A stretch of 64,000 nucleotides of DNA from Lutibacter sp. B2 (GTDB taxonomy: Bacteria; Bacillota; Clostridia; Peptostreptococcales; Thermotaleaceae). The notes beneath the pieces are model-generated. The model did not search any database. It was not told the DNA's origin and was given only the letters and a program-made list of their open reading frames with translations. Where the stretch lies: positions 1 through 64,000 of the forward strand of contig JADPRS010000006.1 in the NCBI GenBank assembly GCA_015686845.1, in the 5' to 3' direction. The stretch's first letter is position 1. The number at the start of each line of letters is the position of its first letter. The translations under genes were made by a program, and so were the position numbers. Positions 36,815 through 45,890 of this stretch are shown piece after piece.

Positions 36815-37252
36815 ATGAGTAAATTAAAAGATGAACAAGTAGATAAAAGAAAGAATTTTTTTATTCCGATAGATGGGAAACTATATGAAACAAGCGAAGA
36901 AATCTATAGGAATTATTATAGAATGGATAGACGTGAACGTTATTTAGAAGAACGTAGTAGAAAACATGAATTATCCTATGAGGCTTTAACAGATGTAGAT
37001 TATCCAATTGAAGAAAAGATGGTTGATCAACCAGAGGGTATTGAGGATGAAGTCATAACATCCATATTAATTGAAAAAATACTTTTGGTAATTTCACAAT
37101 TATCAGAAGAAGAAAAACAGCTCATTCAGGAGCTGTTTTTTTGTGGGAAAAGTGAAGTTGCATTAGCAAAAGAAATAGGTATTGCAAGGACAACGATTCA
37201 ATCACGAAAATATAAAATTCTCTCAAAAATAAAAAAACTGCTAAAAAATTAA
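36815..37252 (+). CDS. ICE sigma-70-like factor (region 4 HTH)
   Basis: A 145-aa protein from ATG 36815, RBS TGGAGG at 36801-36806. The N-terminal part (FFIPIDGKLYETSEEIYRNY, then YRMDRRERYLEERSRKHELS) is typical of the small sigma-like proteins of Tn916/Tn1549-type ICEs. The C-terminus has the region-4 HTH: LSEEEKQLIQELFFCGKSEV, then ALAKEIGIARTTIQSRKYKI. Region 2 is absent, so it may act as an activator-like partial sigma factor. It likely controls genes for excision or conjugation. Its translation appears to be gated by the attenuator just upstream. Confidence 0.8.
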   Translation: MSKLKDEQVDKRKNFFIPIDGKLYETSEEIYRNYYRMDRRERYLEERSRKHELSYEALTDVDYPIEEKMVDQPEGIEDEVITSILIEKILLVISQLSEEEKQLIQELFFCGKSEVALAKEIGIARTTIQSRKYKILSKIKKLLKN

Positions 37253-37261
37253 AAAAAGTTT

Positions 37262-37668
37262 CGGCATCCCCCCCTCATTTTTCGGCTTAAGAAGTGAGGA
37301 GGTATTTCTCATCCTCGTGTTCTTTGATAAATAGCAGAAATTTTTATTCTGCTTATACCCAATATTTTAGGTACGTTACCTTGCGACCGAAAGGAAAGCG
37401 ACATAAACAGATACGCTGAGACTGTTAATAACAAGAGCGAAAAATATCTGGTTTTAAATTATCTAATGGTATAGATAATTCGCCATAATCCGCAAGGGGA
37501 AATTAGAACGATACTTCTGTCAAGTCCTAACTCACAAATGGATGGCAGCTCGCACAGAACGTGACGAGAGAATACAGCCTTAGCCTGGAAGCCAATGGCT
37601 TTGGTTGATTTTATGAGGTCACTAACCAATGACCGCCTAAAATATTGCCCTATATTATAGGGGTACAA
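37262..37668 (+). ncRNA. Candidate structured RNA or DNA region, ICE-conserved type
   Basis: This non-coding stretch is visibly less AT-rich than its surroundings and contains several short stems: CCTCA/TGAGG near 37277-37305, AGCAGAA/TTCTGCT near 37334-37353, AATTATCTA/TAGATAATT near 37457-37481, GGTCA/TGACC near 37616-37634 and CCCTATA/TATAGGG near 37648-37662. No long frame is present. Similar gaps after the sigma gene occur in related ICEs as far as I recall. It could be an untranslated regulatory RNA, a replication or transfer origin, or something new. I cannot assign an RNA class. Confidence 0.35.
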
Positions 37669-37670
37669 AG

Positions 37671-37784
37671 ATGATTAGAAATTTTAAAGCCAATATAAAA
37701 ATACTTAACAGCAGAATCATAATGCAAATCAGGATATTATCATTAATATTTTGCCTTATGATTTTGCTGTTAAGTGAAAAATAA
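37671..37784 (+). CDS. Possible 37-aa membrane peptide over a long hairpin
   Basis: MIRNFKANIKILNSRIIMQI, then RILSLIFCLMILLLSEK, with AGGGG 6 bases upstream. It is basic then hydrophobic, like a small membrane peptide. However, the same bases form the 25-bp inverted repeat at 37704-37774, so the frame may be a by-product of the hairpin. It precedes the helicase gene by 34 bases. Confidence 0.35.
   Translation: MIRNFKANIKILNSRIIMQIRILSLIFCLMILLLSEK
37704..37774 (+). repeat. 25-bp imperfect inverted repeat before the helicase gene
   Basis: The left arm (37704-37728, starting CTTAACAGCAGAATCATAA) and right arm (37750-37774) match at 23 of 25 positions, with a 21-base loop. No T run follows, so it is not a plain terminator. 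It could be an origin hairpin or a translation control element for the DinG-like helicase. Confidence 0.6.
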
Positions 37785-37818
37785 TCAACCAAGTTGATTG
37801 AAAGTAGAGGAGAAAAAA

Positions 37819-40089
37819 ATGGATAGCATACGAATAAGTTACAACACAGACGTAGTTGTAAAAAAGTTAAAAGGATTAGGTTGGATACTTGATAGTGCAA
37901 CAGGAGTATTCATGATTAAGGATTGTATTTTAATTCAGGACTATACAGGCAAAACGTACACATATAGAGTTATAAATTTTATGAGTGGAGAAAAACAATA
38001 CTTATTCCATAGAAAGAATAAAGTAACTCATGATGATTATGAAGCTATTGCTGCAAAAATAATGGTATTACCATTTTATAATATGAAACATTCTAAAGAT
38101 GGAATGCAGATGATTGATTATATATTTAAAGATGTATTTCCTAAGTATGGATATAAAGTTAGAGAGGAGCAAGTTAACCTTTCGAAGCATATGTTTAATG
38201 CTATGAAAGAAGAAAAGATTTTAATGAGCGATATTGCAGTTGGTTTGGGGAAAACTCATGCTTATCTTGTAGCAGCTATTGTATATAATATTTTTGCTAG
38301 AAAAAGTACTGGAATAAAGCAAATGCCAATTATTGTATCAACATCAAGCATAGAACTTCAAAGAGCAATTATTCGTGATTATATTCCCGAAATATCCAAA
38401 ATGCTATATGAAAATGGAATTATATCCATGTCGGTCACTTGTGTTTTAAGAAAAGGCAAAGAAAATTATCTTTGTGAAAATAGATTGATTGATTACTTTA
38501 ATACACTAGATTCAAATAGGAAAAGAGCTAGTGAGTACAGCGCATTAAAAAGACTAACTGGAAGTATGGATATTGATTTAGATGAAGTTAAAGATATAAG
38601 CAATTATGATAAACGAAAGATTTGTGTGAACAGTGCAAACTGTTTTAACTGCAAGAAATACCGAAGTTGTCGTTATCAAAAATTTATGATAAATGCTAGA
38701 AAGTCACGTTATCATTTTCAAATCTGTAATCATAATTATTATCTAGCAGATATTCTAAAGCGAAAAAAAGGATTCGTATCATTGCTTCCTGAGTATAAGA
38801 CGGTAATTGTAGATGAAGCTCATAAATTAACAGGAGCAGCTCAGCAGATGTATGGTGTGTTTATTAAACAAAATGAAGTAAATAGTTTAATGAAAAAGGC
38901 GGTTTCAAAAAACGTAAAAACCAAGATAAAGAAAATCAGTAATAGATTATGTAATGAAACTATTACTTACAATAATTTATTTTTTGAAGAACTAATACAT
39001 CAGATACCTAAAAATTTATATAGTGAGGATATTGAAAAATTTGATACGTTAATTACTTCGAGAGCAAATGTGTTTTTAAAAATACTATTAGAAAATCTTG
39101 GAGAATTATTGAAAATCATGCCATATAAAGATAGAAAATTGTTATCTGATATAAAAAGAACAATAGAAGATATGAAGGTATTTACACGTAGTGATATTAT
39201 CTACTGGATTGAAAAACCTATTGCAAAGGAACAAAGCATTTTATTTTCAATACCCAAAACACTTAGTAAAGAAATGAGCAAAGATCTTTGGTACTTGGAT
39301 AGGTCAATGCTATTAACATCAGGAACGATTGCTGTTGATGGGGATTTTCATTATATAAAAAAAGAATTAGGACTAAATCTTGTAAATAGAAATAAAATCT
39401 TAGAGATTAGTAAGTCATCACCGTTTAATTTTAAGGAAAACTGCATGATATATGTTGCGGATAATATTCCTTTTCCGAATAGTAATGATGAAAAATACAT
39501 TAAAAGGGTTACTGAAGAAATTTATAAATTGATTAAAGCTTCAAATGGACATGCTCTTGTTTTATTTACATCATATAAACCACTTCGGAAGGTATATAAA
39601 AAATTATCGGAACAGATAACAGATATACCACTTATTGAAATGAGTAGAGGTAGAAATAACGCTGTATTGGAATTTAAAAATAGTGAAAAGGGTGTATTAT
39701 TTGCAACAGGTAGTATGTGGGAAGGCGTTAATATTCCTGGAGACATATTATCGCACTTAATTATTGTAAAATTGCCATTTCCTATACCTGATCCAATTAG
39801 TGAATATGAAAAAACACTTTATGATTCTACAGATAAATATAGGAATTCGGTACTTATTCCTAAAATGTTAATAAAATTGAGACAAGGAGTAGGCAGGCTT
39901 ATAAGAAGTGAAACAGATACAGGTGTTGTTTCTATACTTGATGTAAGAGCAAGTGAAAAAGGAAAATACCATAATGCAGTGATAAATGCACTTCCAAAGT
40001 GTAAAGTTACAAAAGCGTTAGGAGATATAACAACATTCATTCAGGAAAAGAAAGATCCTGAGTATTTTTTGGCATTAGACAATCATTAA
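37819..40089 (+). CDS. DinG/XPD-like superfamily 2 helicase of the ICE
   Basis: A 756-aa protein from ATG 37819 (RBS GAGGAG). Walker A DIAVGLGKTHAYLVAA at about 137-152; four Cys in CVNSANCFNCKKYRSC (about 272-287), like the iron-sulfur site of DinG/XPD; DEAH box TVIVDEAHKLTG at about 330; motif III LLTSGTIAVDGDFHY; C-terminal motifs GHALVLFTSYKPLRKV, TGSMWEGVNIPGD and RQGVGRLIRSETDTGVVSIL. It unwinds DNA 5' to 3' and in an ICE may help replication or transfer of the single strand. All motor motifs are intact. Confidence 0.88.
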   Translation: MDSIRISYNTDVVVKKLKGLGWILDSATGVFMIKDCILIQDYTGKTYTYRVINFMSGEKQYLFHRKNKVTHDDYEAIAAKIMVLPFYNMKHSKDGMQMIDYIFKDVFPKYGYKVREEQVNLSKHMFNAMKEEKILMSDIAVGLGKTHAYLVAAIVYNIFARKSTGIKQMPIIVSTSSIELQRAIIRDYIPEISKMLYENGIISMSVTCVLRKGKENYLCENRLIDYFNTLDSNRKRASEYSALKRLTGSMDIDLDEVKDISNYDKRKICVNSANCFNCKKYRSCRYQKFMINARKSRYHFQICNHNYYLADILKRKKGFVSLLPEYKTVIVDEAHKLTGAAQQMYGVFIKQNEVNSLMKKAVSKNVKTKIKKISNRLCNETITYNNLFFEELIHQIPKNLYSEDIEKFDTLITSRANVFLKILLENLGELLKIMPYKDRKLLSDIKRTIEDMKVFTRSDIIYWIEKPIAKEQSILFSIPKTLSKEMSKDLWYLDRSMLLTSGTIAVDGDFHYIKKELGLNLVNRNKILEISKSSPFNFKENCMIYVADNIPFPNSNDEKYIKRVTEEIYKLIKASNGHALVLFTSYKPLRKVYKKLSEQITDIPLIEMSRGRNNAVLEFKNSEKGVLFATGSMWEGVNIPGDILSHLIIVKLPFPIPDPISEYEKTLYDSTDKYRNSVLIPKMLIKLRQGVGRLIRSETDTGVVSILDVRASEKGKYHNAVINALPKCKVTKALGDITTFIQEKKDPEYFLALDNH

Positions 40090-40131
40090 AGAGCATATAT
40101 TTAAATAATCCAAAATATAGGGGTTGTTAAT

Positions 40132-40350
40132 ATGAAAGATAATTTAGGTAAGAAAACATCGTTAATAGATATAAAGGATATTGACATAAATGAAGATCTA
40201 CAACCAAGTGAACGGATACAAGATTTTATAAAAAGTGTAAAAAATCCATACCTTTTTAAATGTGAGGGTATGATAGTTGAATCGGTTTTTAGCACCTGCA
40301 ATCATACTCTTACAGACAGACTAAAACAATATTTTAGGATAGTAGAATAA
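40132..40350 (+). CDS. Small ICE protein (DUF6870-like)
   Basis: A 72-aa protein. SERIQDFIKSVKNPYLFKCE, then VESVFSTCNHTLTDRLKQYF, resembles a small family common in Tn916/Tn1549-like elements (ERIxxFIxxIxNPYxFxxxxxxVxxxFxxxxxTLxDRLxxYL). Function unknown. It lies between the helicase and recombinase genes. Confidence 0.55.
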   Translation: MKDNLGKKTSLIDIKDIDINEDLQPSERIQDFIKSVKNPYLFKCEGMIVESVFSTCNHTLTDRLKQYFRIVE

Positions 40351-40468
40351 AAAGTAAAAAAAATCTAACGATAACTGGTCATTTAAATAAAAATATTATA
40401 TTTTAGTCATAGGGCTAAATTAAAAATAACTATCCTATGTTACTGGGAAAAATATAGGAGGTTTTTTT

Positions 40469-42157
40469 ATGCAAAGAAATATTGAATATAATGCGGCGAT
40501 ATATATACGTCTTTCTAAAGATGATGGAAATAAAAAAGAAAGTAATAGCGTAGTCAACCAAAGAGAGCTAATACATGCTTTTTTAAAAAATGATCCTGCT
40601 ATTAAGGTGGTTACAGAAAAAGTTGACGACGGATATACTGGTATAAATTATGATAGACCAGCGTTTGAAGAAATGATGAATCTCGTAAATACAGGAGAAG
40701 TGAATTGTATTATTGTAAAGGATTTATCCAGATTGGGACGTGATTATTTAGAAACTGGAAGGTATATAGAAAAAGTTTTTCCACTCTTGTCAGTGAGATT
40801 TATTGCTATAAATGATAGTTATGATAGTATAAAAAATACTTCTAGCACAGACAGTATTATGATTCCTTTTAAAAATCTAATCAACGATTCTTACAGTAGA
40901 GATATTTCTACAAAAGTGAGAAGTAGTATTTTAGTTAGGCAAAAAAAGGGTGATTACACAGGATCTTTTCCCCTTTATGGTTATGTGAAATCTAAAGAAG
41001 ATAAAAGAAAGCTTACGATAGACGATTTTGCAGCTGATGTTGTAAGAGATATATATAAGATGAGAATTGAAGGATATAGTATAGGGAAAATAGCAGATAT
41101 TCTTAATAATAATGGTATATTATCACCATATGAATATAAACAGATGTTAGGTTTTTCTTATAAAAATCCTTTTAAAGTAAATAAAATAGCAAAATGGTCA
41201 GCTGGTACGGTTGAAAGAATACTAAAAAATGAAATGTATACAGGTGTAATGGTACAAGGGAAAAGTGGGCGAATTAATTATAAACTTAAAAAGCTTGTAA
41301 ATAAACCAGAAGACCAATGGATACGTGTAGAAGATACACATGATGCTATTATTTTAAAAGAAAGCTTTAATCTTGTTCGTGAAATCTCAAAACTAGATAC
41401 TCGTAGAAGCGAAGGTAATGATGTGGTGTATCCTTTTTCAGGTGTTTTATACTGTGATAGTTGTAAAAATACTATGGTTAGAAAAATTGTCAGAAGTAAA
41501 GGCAAAGAATATGTTTATTATATTTGTTCTACATATAAAACAGATAAAAATAAATGTACTAACCATAGAATAAGCGATAAAGCATTGAAAAAAACTGTTC
41601 TAGCGGTAATAAAAAATCAAATAGAGCTGATTGTTAAGCTAGATGAATTATTAAAGCATATAGAAAAAATGCCACTTAACAACACAAGATATGAAAAAGT
41701 AGATAGAAGAATAGTTTCTAAAATGGAAGAACTGGAAAAGTATAATAAGCTAAGAGCAGGGCTATACGAGGATTTTAAAGCTGGTATTATAACCAAATCT
41801 GATTATATGGAAATGAAAACTGATTTTGAAATAAGATGTAATGAGATAGAAGAAAAATTATTAGATCTTGAAAACCGTGCAAATGAATTAATAACGAGTA
41901 AAGGTAAAAGTGAATGGATTACAAAATTTACTCAGACTAAAAATATTACAGAAATTACGAGACCTATTGTGGTGTCATTGATTGAAAAGATAGTAGTAGT
42001 AGATAAAAAGAAGATTATCATACATTTTAGGTTTCAAGATGAATATAAAGATGCTATAAATTATGTAGAGAATGCCTTAAAACATACCAAAAGCAGTAAA
42101 GGTATAGACAATAAACTAAACAATATAAAGGGTGGTGTTGAGCGTGGCACGTATTAG
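40469..42157 (+). CDS. Large serine recombinase 1 of 3
   Basis: A 562-aa protein, RBS AGGAGG. Catalytic domain: AAIYIRLSKDDG with the nucleophile Ser, DGYTGINYDRPAFEEMM, and IIVKDLSRLGRDYLETGRYI. Recombinase domain: IYKMRIEGYSIGKIADILNN. Zinc ribbon: CDSCKNTMVR and YYICSTYKTDKNKCTNHRI. A long coiled coil follows. Such enzymes integrate and excise ICEs at short att sites. It overlaps recombinase 2 by 14 bases, and the three genes form one transcription unit. Confidence 0.92.
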   Translation: MQRNIEYNAAIYIRLSKDDGNKKESNSVVNQRELIHAFLKNDPAIKVVTEKVDDGYTGINYDRPAFEEMMNLVNTGEVNCIIVKDLSRLGRDYLETGRYIEKVFPLLSVRFIAINDSYDSIKNTSSTDSIMIPFKNLINDSYSRDISTKVRSSILVRQKKGDYTGSFPLYGYVKSKEDKRKLTIDDFAADVVRDIYKMRIEGYSIGKIADILNNNGILSPYEYKQMLGFSYKNPFKVNKIAKWSAGTVERILKNEMYTGVMVQGKSGRINYKLKKLVNKPEDQWIRVEDTHDAIILKESFNLVREISKLDTRRSEGNDVVYPFSGVLYCDSCKNTMVRKIVRSKGKEYVYYICSTYKTDKNKCTNHRISDKALKKTVLAVIKNQIELIVKLDELLKHIEKMPLNNTRYEKVDRRIVSKMEELEKYNKLRAGLYEDFKAGIITKSDYMEMKTDFEIRCNEIEEKLLDLENRANELITSKGKSEWITKFTQTKNITEITRPIVVSLIEKIVVVDKKKIIIHFRFQDEYKDAINYVENALKHTKSSKGIDNKLNNIKGGVERGTY

Positions 42158-43766
42158 TAGAAAAAATGTAAAACAATCTAACATCACTCTTAAGTATAAT
42201 GTAGGTATTTATGCAAGGCTTTCTATAGAAGATAATGTAACTGGTGGCGATTCTATAGAAAATCAGATTCATATTCTAAAAAACTATATAGAAAAAAATG
42301 AACAACTTATCTTTAAAAAAACTTATATAGATAATGGGTTTTCAGGAACTAATTTTGATAGAGATGCTTTTAATAATCTAATAGAAGATGTAAAAAAAGG
42401 CGTAATCAATACAATTGTTGTAAAAGATTTATCAAGATTTGGTAGAAATTATATTGAATCAGGACATTATATTGAAAAGATTTTTCCTAATATAGGTGTA
42501 AGATTTATTGCTGTTAATGATAATTTTGATAGTCTCAATATAAAAGATAATCAGGATCTAGAAATTGCCTTAAAATCAATTATTAATGATAGCTATGCAA
42601 AAGATATTTCTAAGAAAATATGCACAGCATTAGATGCAAAGAAAAAAAACGGCAAGTTTTTAGGTAAGTACGCACCATATGGATATAAAAAATCAGCTAA
42701 AAACAAATATATACTTGAAGTCAATGAAGAAACAAAAGATGTTGTTACAATGATTTTTGATCTAAGGCTTAAGGGAATGGGTGTGACTGCTATTGCTCAT
42801 AAGCTTAATAATCTTAATATCCCATCTCAGTATAGATATTTATGGGAGAAGGGTTTAAGAGGTAGTAAGGACGTAGAAGAAAAAGCAATGTGGCGAGGTT
42901 CTTCTGTAAAGAGTTTATTAGAAAATCCTAATTATATAGGTGCAATTATCGGGCGTCAATATGATACGGCACTATATAAAGGTAGGCAACATAATAAAAG
43001 AAAACTAGAGCAGATTAACATAATAAAAAACATGCATGAACCTATAATAGATGAAGAACTATTTTATAAAGTACAGAGTATGAGTAATGGAAACGGAAAA
43101 GAAAAAGCAATAGAAAATAAGGACAACATATTAAAAGGTATGATTATTTGCGGTACATGTAGTGGTAAATTACAGAAAGATAGTGGCTATAAAAAGGTTA
43201 GGGAGAAAGAAAAGGCATATACATTCTACTGTCCTAAAAAATATATCAAAGACGGTGGTTGTAATTTTACTGGTATTAAAGAAGATAAGCTTAAAGATAT
43301 CATTTTTAAAAATCTTAGGTTACAGATTAATATTCTTCTAGATGAAAAAAAGTATAAAGAAACTTACATTAATTCACCACAGTATAAAAGGGAACTGTCT
43401 CATTTAGAAAGTAAAAGATCTAAATTAATAGGTGAGAAAAATAAAATCAAAATGCTAAAAGAAGATACTTATAAGGATTTAAAATCGGGATTATTGTCAT
43501 TTAGTGGATATGAATTTGTAACGAAAAAGTATGAAAAAGAGTATAGCTTATTACTACAACAAATTGATCAATTAAAAGTTGATAAAAACAGTTTATTAGA
43601 AACGTTAAAAAATTCTGCTGTTAATAATACTATTCGTTTTAAAGATGAGACTAATTTAACTAGAGAAATGCTTGTATCACTTATTCATAGCATAACTGTT
43701 ACAGAAAATAAAGTTGTTATAAAGTATAAATTTAAAGATGAATATAAGATTTTTCTTGGGGTGTAG
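42144..43766 (+). CDS. Large serine recombinase 2 of 3
   Basis: A 540-aa protein from GTG 42144 (RBS AGGGTGGTG). Catalytic motifs: VGIYARLSIEDN, DNGFSGTNFDRDAFNNLI, TIVVKDLSRFGRNYIESGHY. Zinc ribbon: CGTCSGKLQKDSG with FYCPKKYIKDGGCNF. The coiled coil follows. All catalytic residues are in place. It is paralogous to genes 1 and 3, but not a recent copy. Confidence 0.92.
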   Translation: MARISRKNVKQSNITLKYNVGIYARLSIEDNVTGGDSIENQIHILKNYIEKNEQLIFKKTYIDNGFSGTNFDRDAFNNLIEDVKKGVINTIVVKDLSRFGRNYIESGHYIEKIFPNIGVRFIAVNDNFDSLNIKDNQDLEIALKSIINDSYAKDISKKICTALDAKKKNGKFLGKYAPYGYKKSAKNKYILEVNEETKDVVTMIFDLRLKGMGVTAIAHKLNNLNIPSQYRYLWEKGLRGSKDVEEKAMWRGSSVKSLLENPNYIGAIIGRQYDTALYKGRQHNKRKLEQINIIKNMHEPIIDEELFYKVQSMSNGNGKEKAIENKDNILKGMIICGTCSGKLQKDSGYKKVREKEKAYTFYCPKKYIKDGGCNFTGIKEDKLKDIIFKNLRLQINILLDEKKYKETYINSPQYKRELSHLESKRSKLIGEKNKIKMLKEDTYKDLKSGLLSFSGYEFVTKKYEKEYSLLLQQIDQLKVDKNSLLETLKNSAVNNTIRFKDETNLTREMLVSLIHSITVTENKVVIKYKFKDEYKIFLGV

Positions 43767-43769
43767 CTT

Positions 43770-45329
43770 ATGAATAAAGATTATGTTATTGGTGTGTACC
43801 TTAGAATTTCATCAGAAGACATAAAAATTTCAGATTGTGATAGTAATAGTATAGTATCTCAAAGAGAAAGAATAAATGACTATATATTAAGTCATGAAGA
43901 GCTTAAAGAAGCATCTCTTAAAGAATATGTAGATGACGGAATAAGTGGGACAAATTTTGAAAGAGAAGCTGTTAGTACGTTAATAGAAGATGCTAAAAAT
44001 GGTTTGATTAATTGTGTAATAGTAAAAGATTTTTCGAGATTTGGGCGTAATTATATAGAAACAGGCACCTACATTGATAAAATTTTTCCCTTCTTAGGTA
44101 TCCGTTTTATTTCTGTTAATGATAATTATGATAGTGGAAAATTATCTAGCCACACAGGCGGTATTGACGTTGCTTTTAAGAATATGATCCATGATTTTTA
44201 CTCAAAAGATTTATCTAAGAAGATTATAAGCGCAAAGAGAGCTAATGCAGAAAAAGGAAACCATATGACAGCTTATGCTCCATATGGTTTTGTTAAAAAC
44301 AAGGATAAAAAGCTGGTTGCTGATATTGAAAGTGCTGATGTTGTTAGAAGAATTTTTACCATGAGGTTAAATGGTGAAACCCAAACAGATATTGCAAGAA
44401 TCCTTAATACAGAAGGTGTATCGTCTCCACTAATGCTAAGAAAGAAAAGAAAGGATAAGTTTCCATGTAATAAATCAAATGATATAACATACTGGAGAGG
44501 ATCTAGAATACAAGCAATCCTAAAAGACAGAAGGTACGTAGGGGATGCTGTTTATGGAAAAGTTAAGAGAGCTGAAATAGGTAGCAAGAAAGATGTAAAA
44601 GTACCTGAAAGCCAATGGATTGTCGTAGAAAATGCACATGAAGGAATTGTAAGTCGTGAAGATTTTGAAAAGGTGCAAAGCATGTTTAAACATTACTCTA
44701 AAGGTAGACAAAAGAATATGGAACTGTTTACATCTAAAATCAAGTGTGCTGATTGTAATCATACTTTAATAACCAAGGTGTACAATAATAAATCAGGTAA
44801 AACAGTAAGATATGTTTGTAATACCAAAAGCAGTGTAAGTGTATATAAATGTATTAATAAGCAGATAGATGAAATGATTATTTCTAAAGTGATACTTACT
44901 ATGTTACAGAAATTTAGTCTATTAGTAGATGATGTAAGTCAGGTCAATCGAGGCAAGAAAGATAGTATACAGGAATATGAAAAAGATATTAAAGGCTATA
45001 AAAACACCTTGAAAATGCTACAAAATAAAAAGTTCGATAACTATAAGGCATATAAAGCTGGTAGCATTTCACTTGAAGTATTCAAAAAAGAGAAAAGTGG
45101 ATACGAAAAAAGAGAAAGTGAAATAAATGGTCAGATAGATGTTCTTGAAGAAAAAATGAAGCTATTACGATCTAATGTGGAAGATACTGAGGATACTATT
45201 AAAGACTTTACAAAACTTTCGCCCTTTAATAAACTCACAAGAGAGATGGTAAACATATTTATTGACCAGATTGAAATAGACCATATGGGTAAAATGACCG
45301 TTGTTTGGAATTTTGAAGATGTCTTTTAG
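43770..45329 (+). CDS. Large serine recombinase 3 of 3
   Basis: A 519-aa protein starting 3 bases after recombinase 2. Catalytic motifs: IGVYLRISSEDIK, DDGISGTNFEREAVSTLI, CVIVKDFSRFGRNYIETGTY. Zinc ribbon: CADCNHTLITKV with RYVCNTKSSVSVYKCINKQI. It completes a recombinase triplet of the kind known from some Firmicute ICEs. In such elements the triplet lies near one end, so an att site is expected close by to the right. Confidence 0.92.
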   Translation: MNKDYVIGVYLRISSEDIKISDCDSNSIVSQRERINDYILSHEELKEASLKEYVDDGISGTNFEREAVSTLIEDAKNGLINCVIVKDFSRFGRNYIETGTYIDKIFPFLGIRFISVNDNYDSGKLSSHTGGIDVAFKNMIHDFYSKDLSKKIISAKRANAEKGNHMTAYAPYGFVKNKDKKLVADIESADVVRRIFTMRLNGETQTDIARILNTEGVSSPLMLRKKRKDKFPCNKSNDITYWRGSRIQAILKDRRYVGDAVYGKVKRAEIGSKKDVKVPESQWIVVENAHEGIVSREDFEKVQSMFKHYSKGRQKNMELFTSKIKCADCNHTLITKVYNNKSGKTVRYVCNTKSSVSVYKCINKQIDEMIISKVILTMLQKFSLLVDDVSQVNRGKKDSIQEYEKDIKGYKNTLKMLQNKKFDNYKAYKAGSISLEVFKKEKSGYEKRESEINGQIDVLEEKMKLLRSNVEDTEDTIKDFTKLSPFNKLTREMVNIFIDQIEIDHMGKMTVVWNFEDVF

Positions 45330-45395
45330 GCAATACTTGAATGTAGGATAATCTTATTTTAGTTTTCAAAACCATAGTTTAACTTTGAAGAATAT

Positions 45396-45403
45396 GGTAT
45401 ACT
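45396..45403 (+). promoter_or_regulatory. Extended -10 promoter of the DUF3990 pair
   Basis: TGGTATACT is an extended -10 (TGnTATACT). The -35 region is poor. The first gene starts 29 bases later behind AGGAGG. Confidence 0.4.
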
Positions 45404-45431
45404 ACAGGTAATTTAGGAGGTGCTTATTACA

Positions 45432-45890
45432 ATGGGAATTTATCATGGTAGTGGAGAGATAATACAATTTCCAGAAATTAGAATAGGAAGATATACCAAA
45501 GATTTTTCGTGGGGATTTTACTGTACAAATAACATAGAACAGGCTGAAAAGTGGGCTAAAAAAAATAGAAAAAAGCCAACACTAAATATATATGAATATA
45601 CACAGAATAAAGATTTAAAGATATTAAAATTCGAGAAAATGACAGATGAATGGTTAGATTTTATAGCTAAGTGTAGAGGCGGATTTATTCATGAGTACGA
45701 TATTGTAGAAGGACCTATGGCTGATGATACGGTTTGGAATTATGTACAAGATTATTTTTCGGGAGATATTTCTAGAGAAGTATTTTGGCATTTAGCCAAA
45801 TTTAAATACCCTACACATCAAATTAGTTTCCATACATTAAAAGCACTATCTTGTTTAAAGTTCGAGAGGAGTGAATTTTTAAATGAGTAA
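45432..45890 (+). CDS. DUF3990 protein, possible ADP-ribosyltransferase-fold toxin
   Basis: A 152-aa protein from ATG 45432 (RBS TTAGGAGG). MGIYHGSGEIIQFPEIRIGR, then DFSWGFYCTNNIEQAEKWAK, is the DUF3990 signature (YHGS...DFGxGFYxTxxxxxAxxWA). DUF3990 is thought to have an ADP-ribosyltransferase-like fold with the first His in YHGS. These proteins often pair with DUF3791-type small proteins in toxin-antitoxin-like couples. The gene overlaps the next by 8 bases. Toxin activity is inferred only. Confidence 0.7.
   Translation: MGIYHGSGEIIQFPEIRIGRYTKDFSWGFYCTNNIEQAEKWAKKNRKKPTLNIYEYTQNKDLKILKFEKMTDEWLDFIAKCRGGFIHEYDIVEGPMADDTVWNYVQDYFSGDISREVFWHLAKFKYPTHQISFHTLKALSCLKFERSEFLNE

Noticed and set aside
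37262-37668. A CRISPR array, tRNA or known riboswitch in the non-coding ICE block
   Set aside because: No regular direct repeats, no cloverleaf and no aptamer core I know could be found, so I left it as an unassigned structured region.
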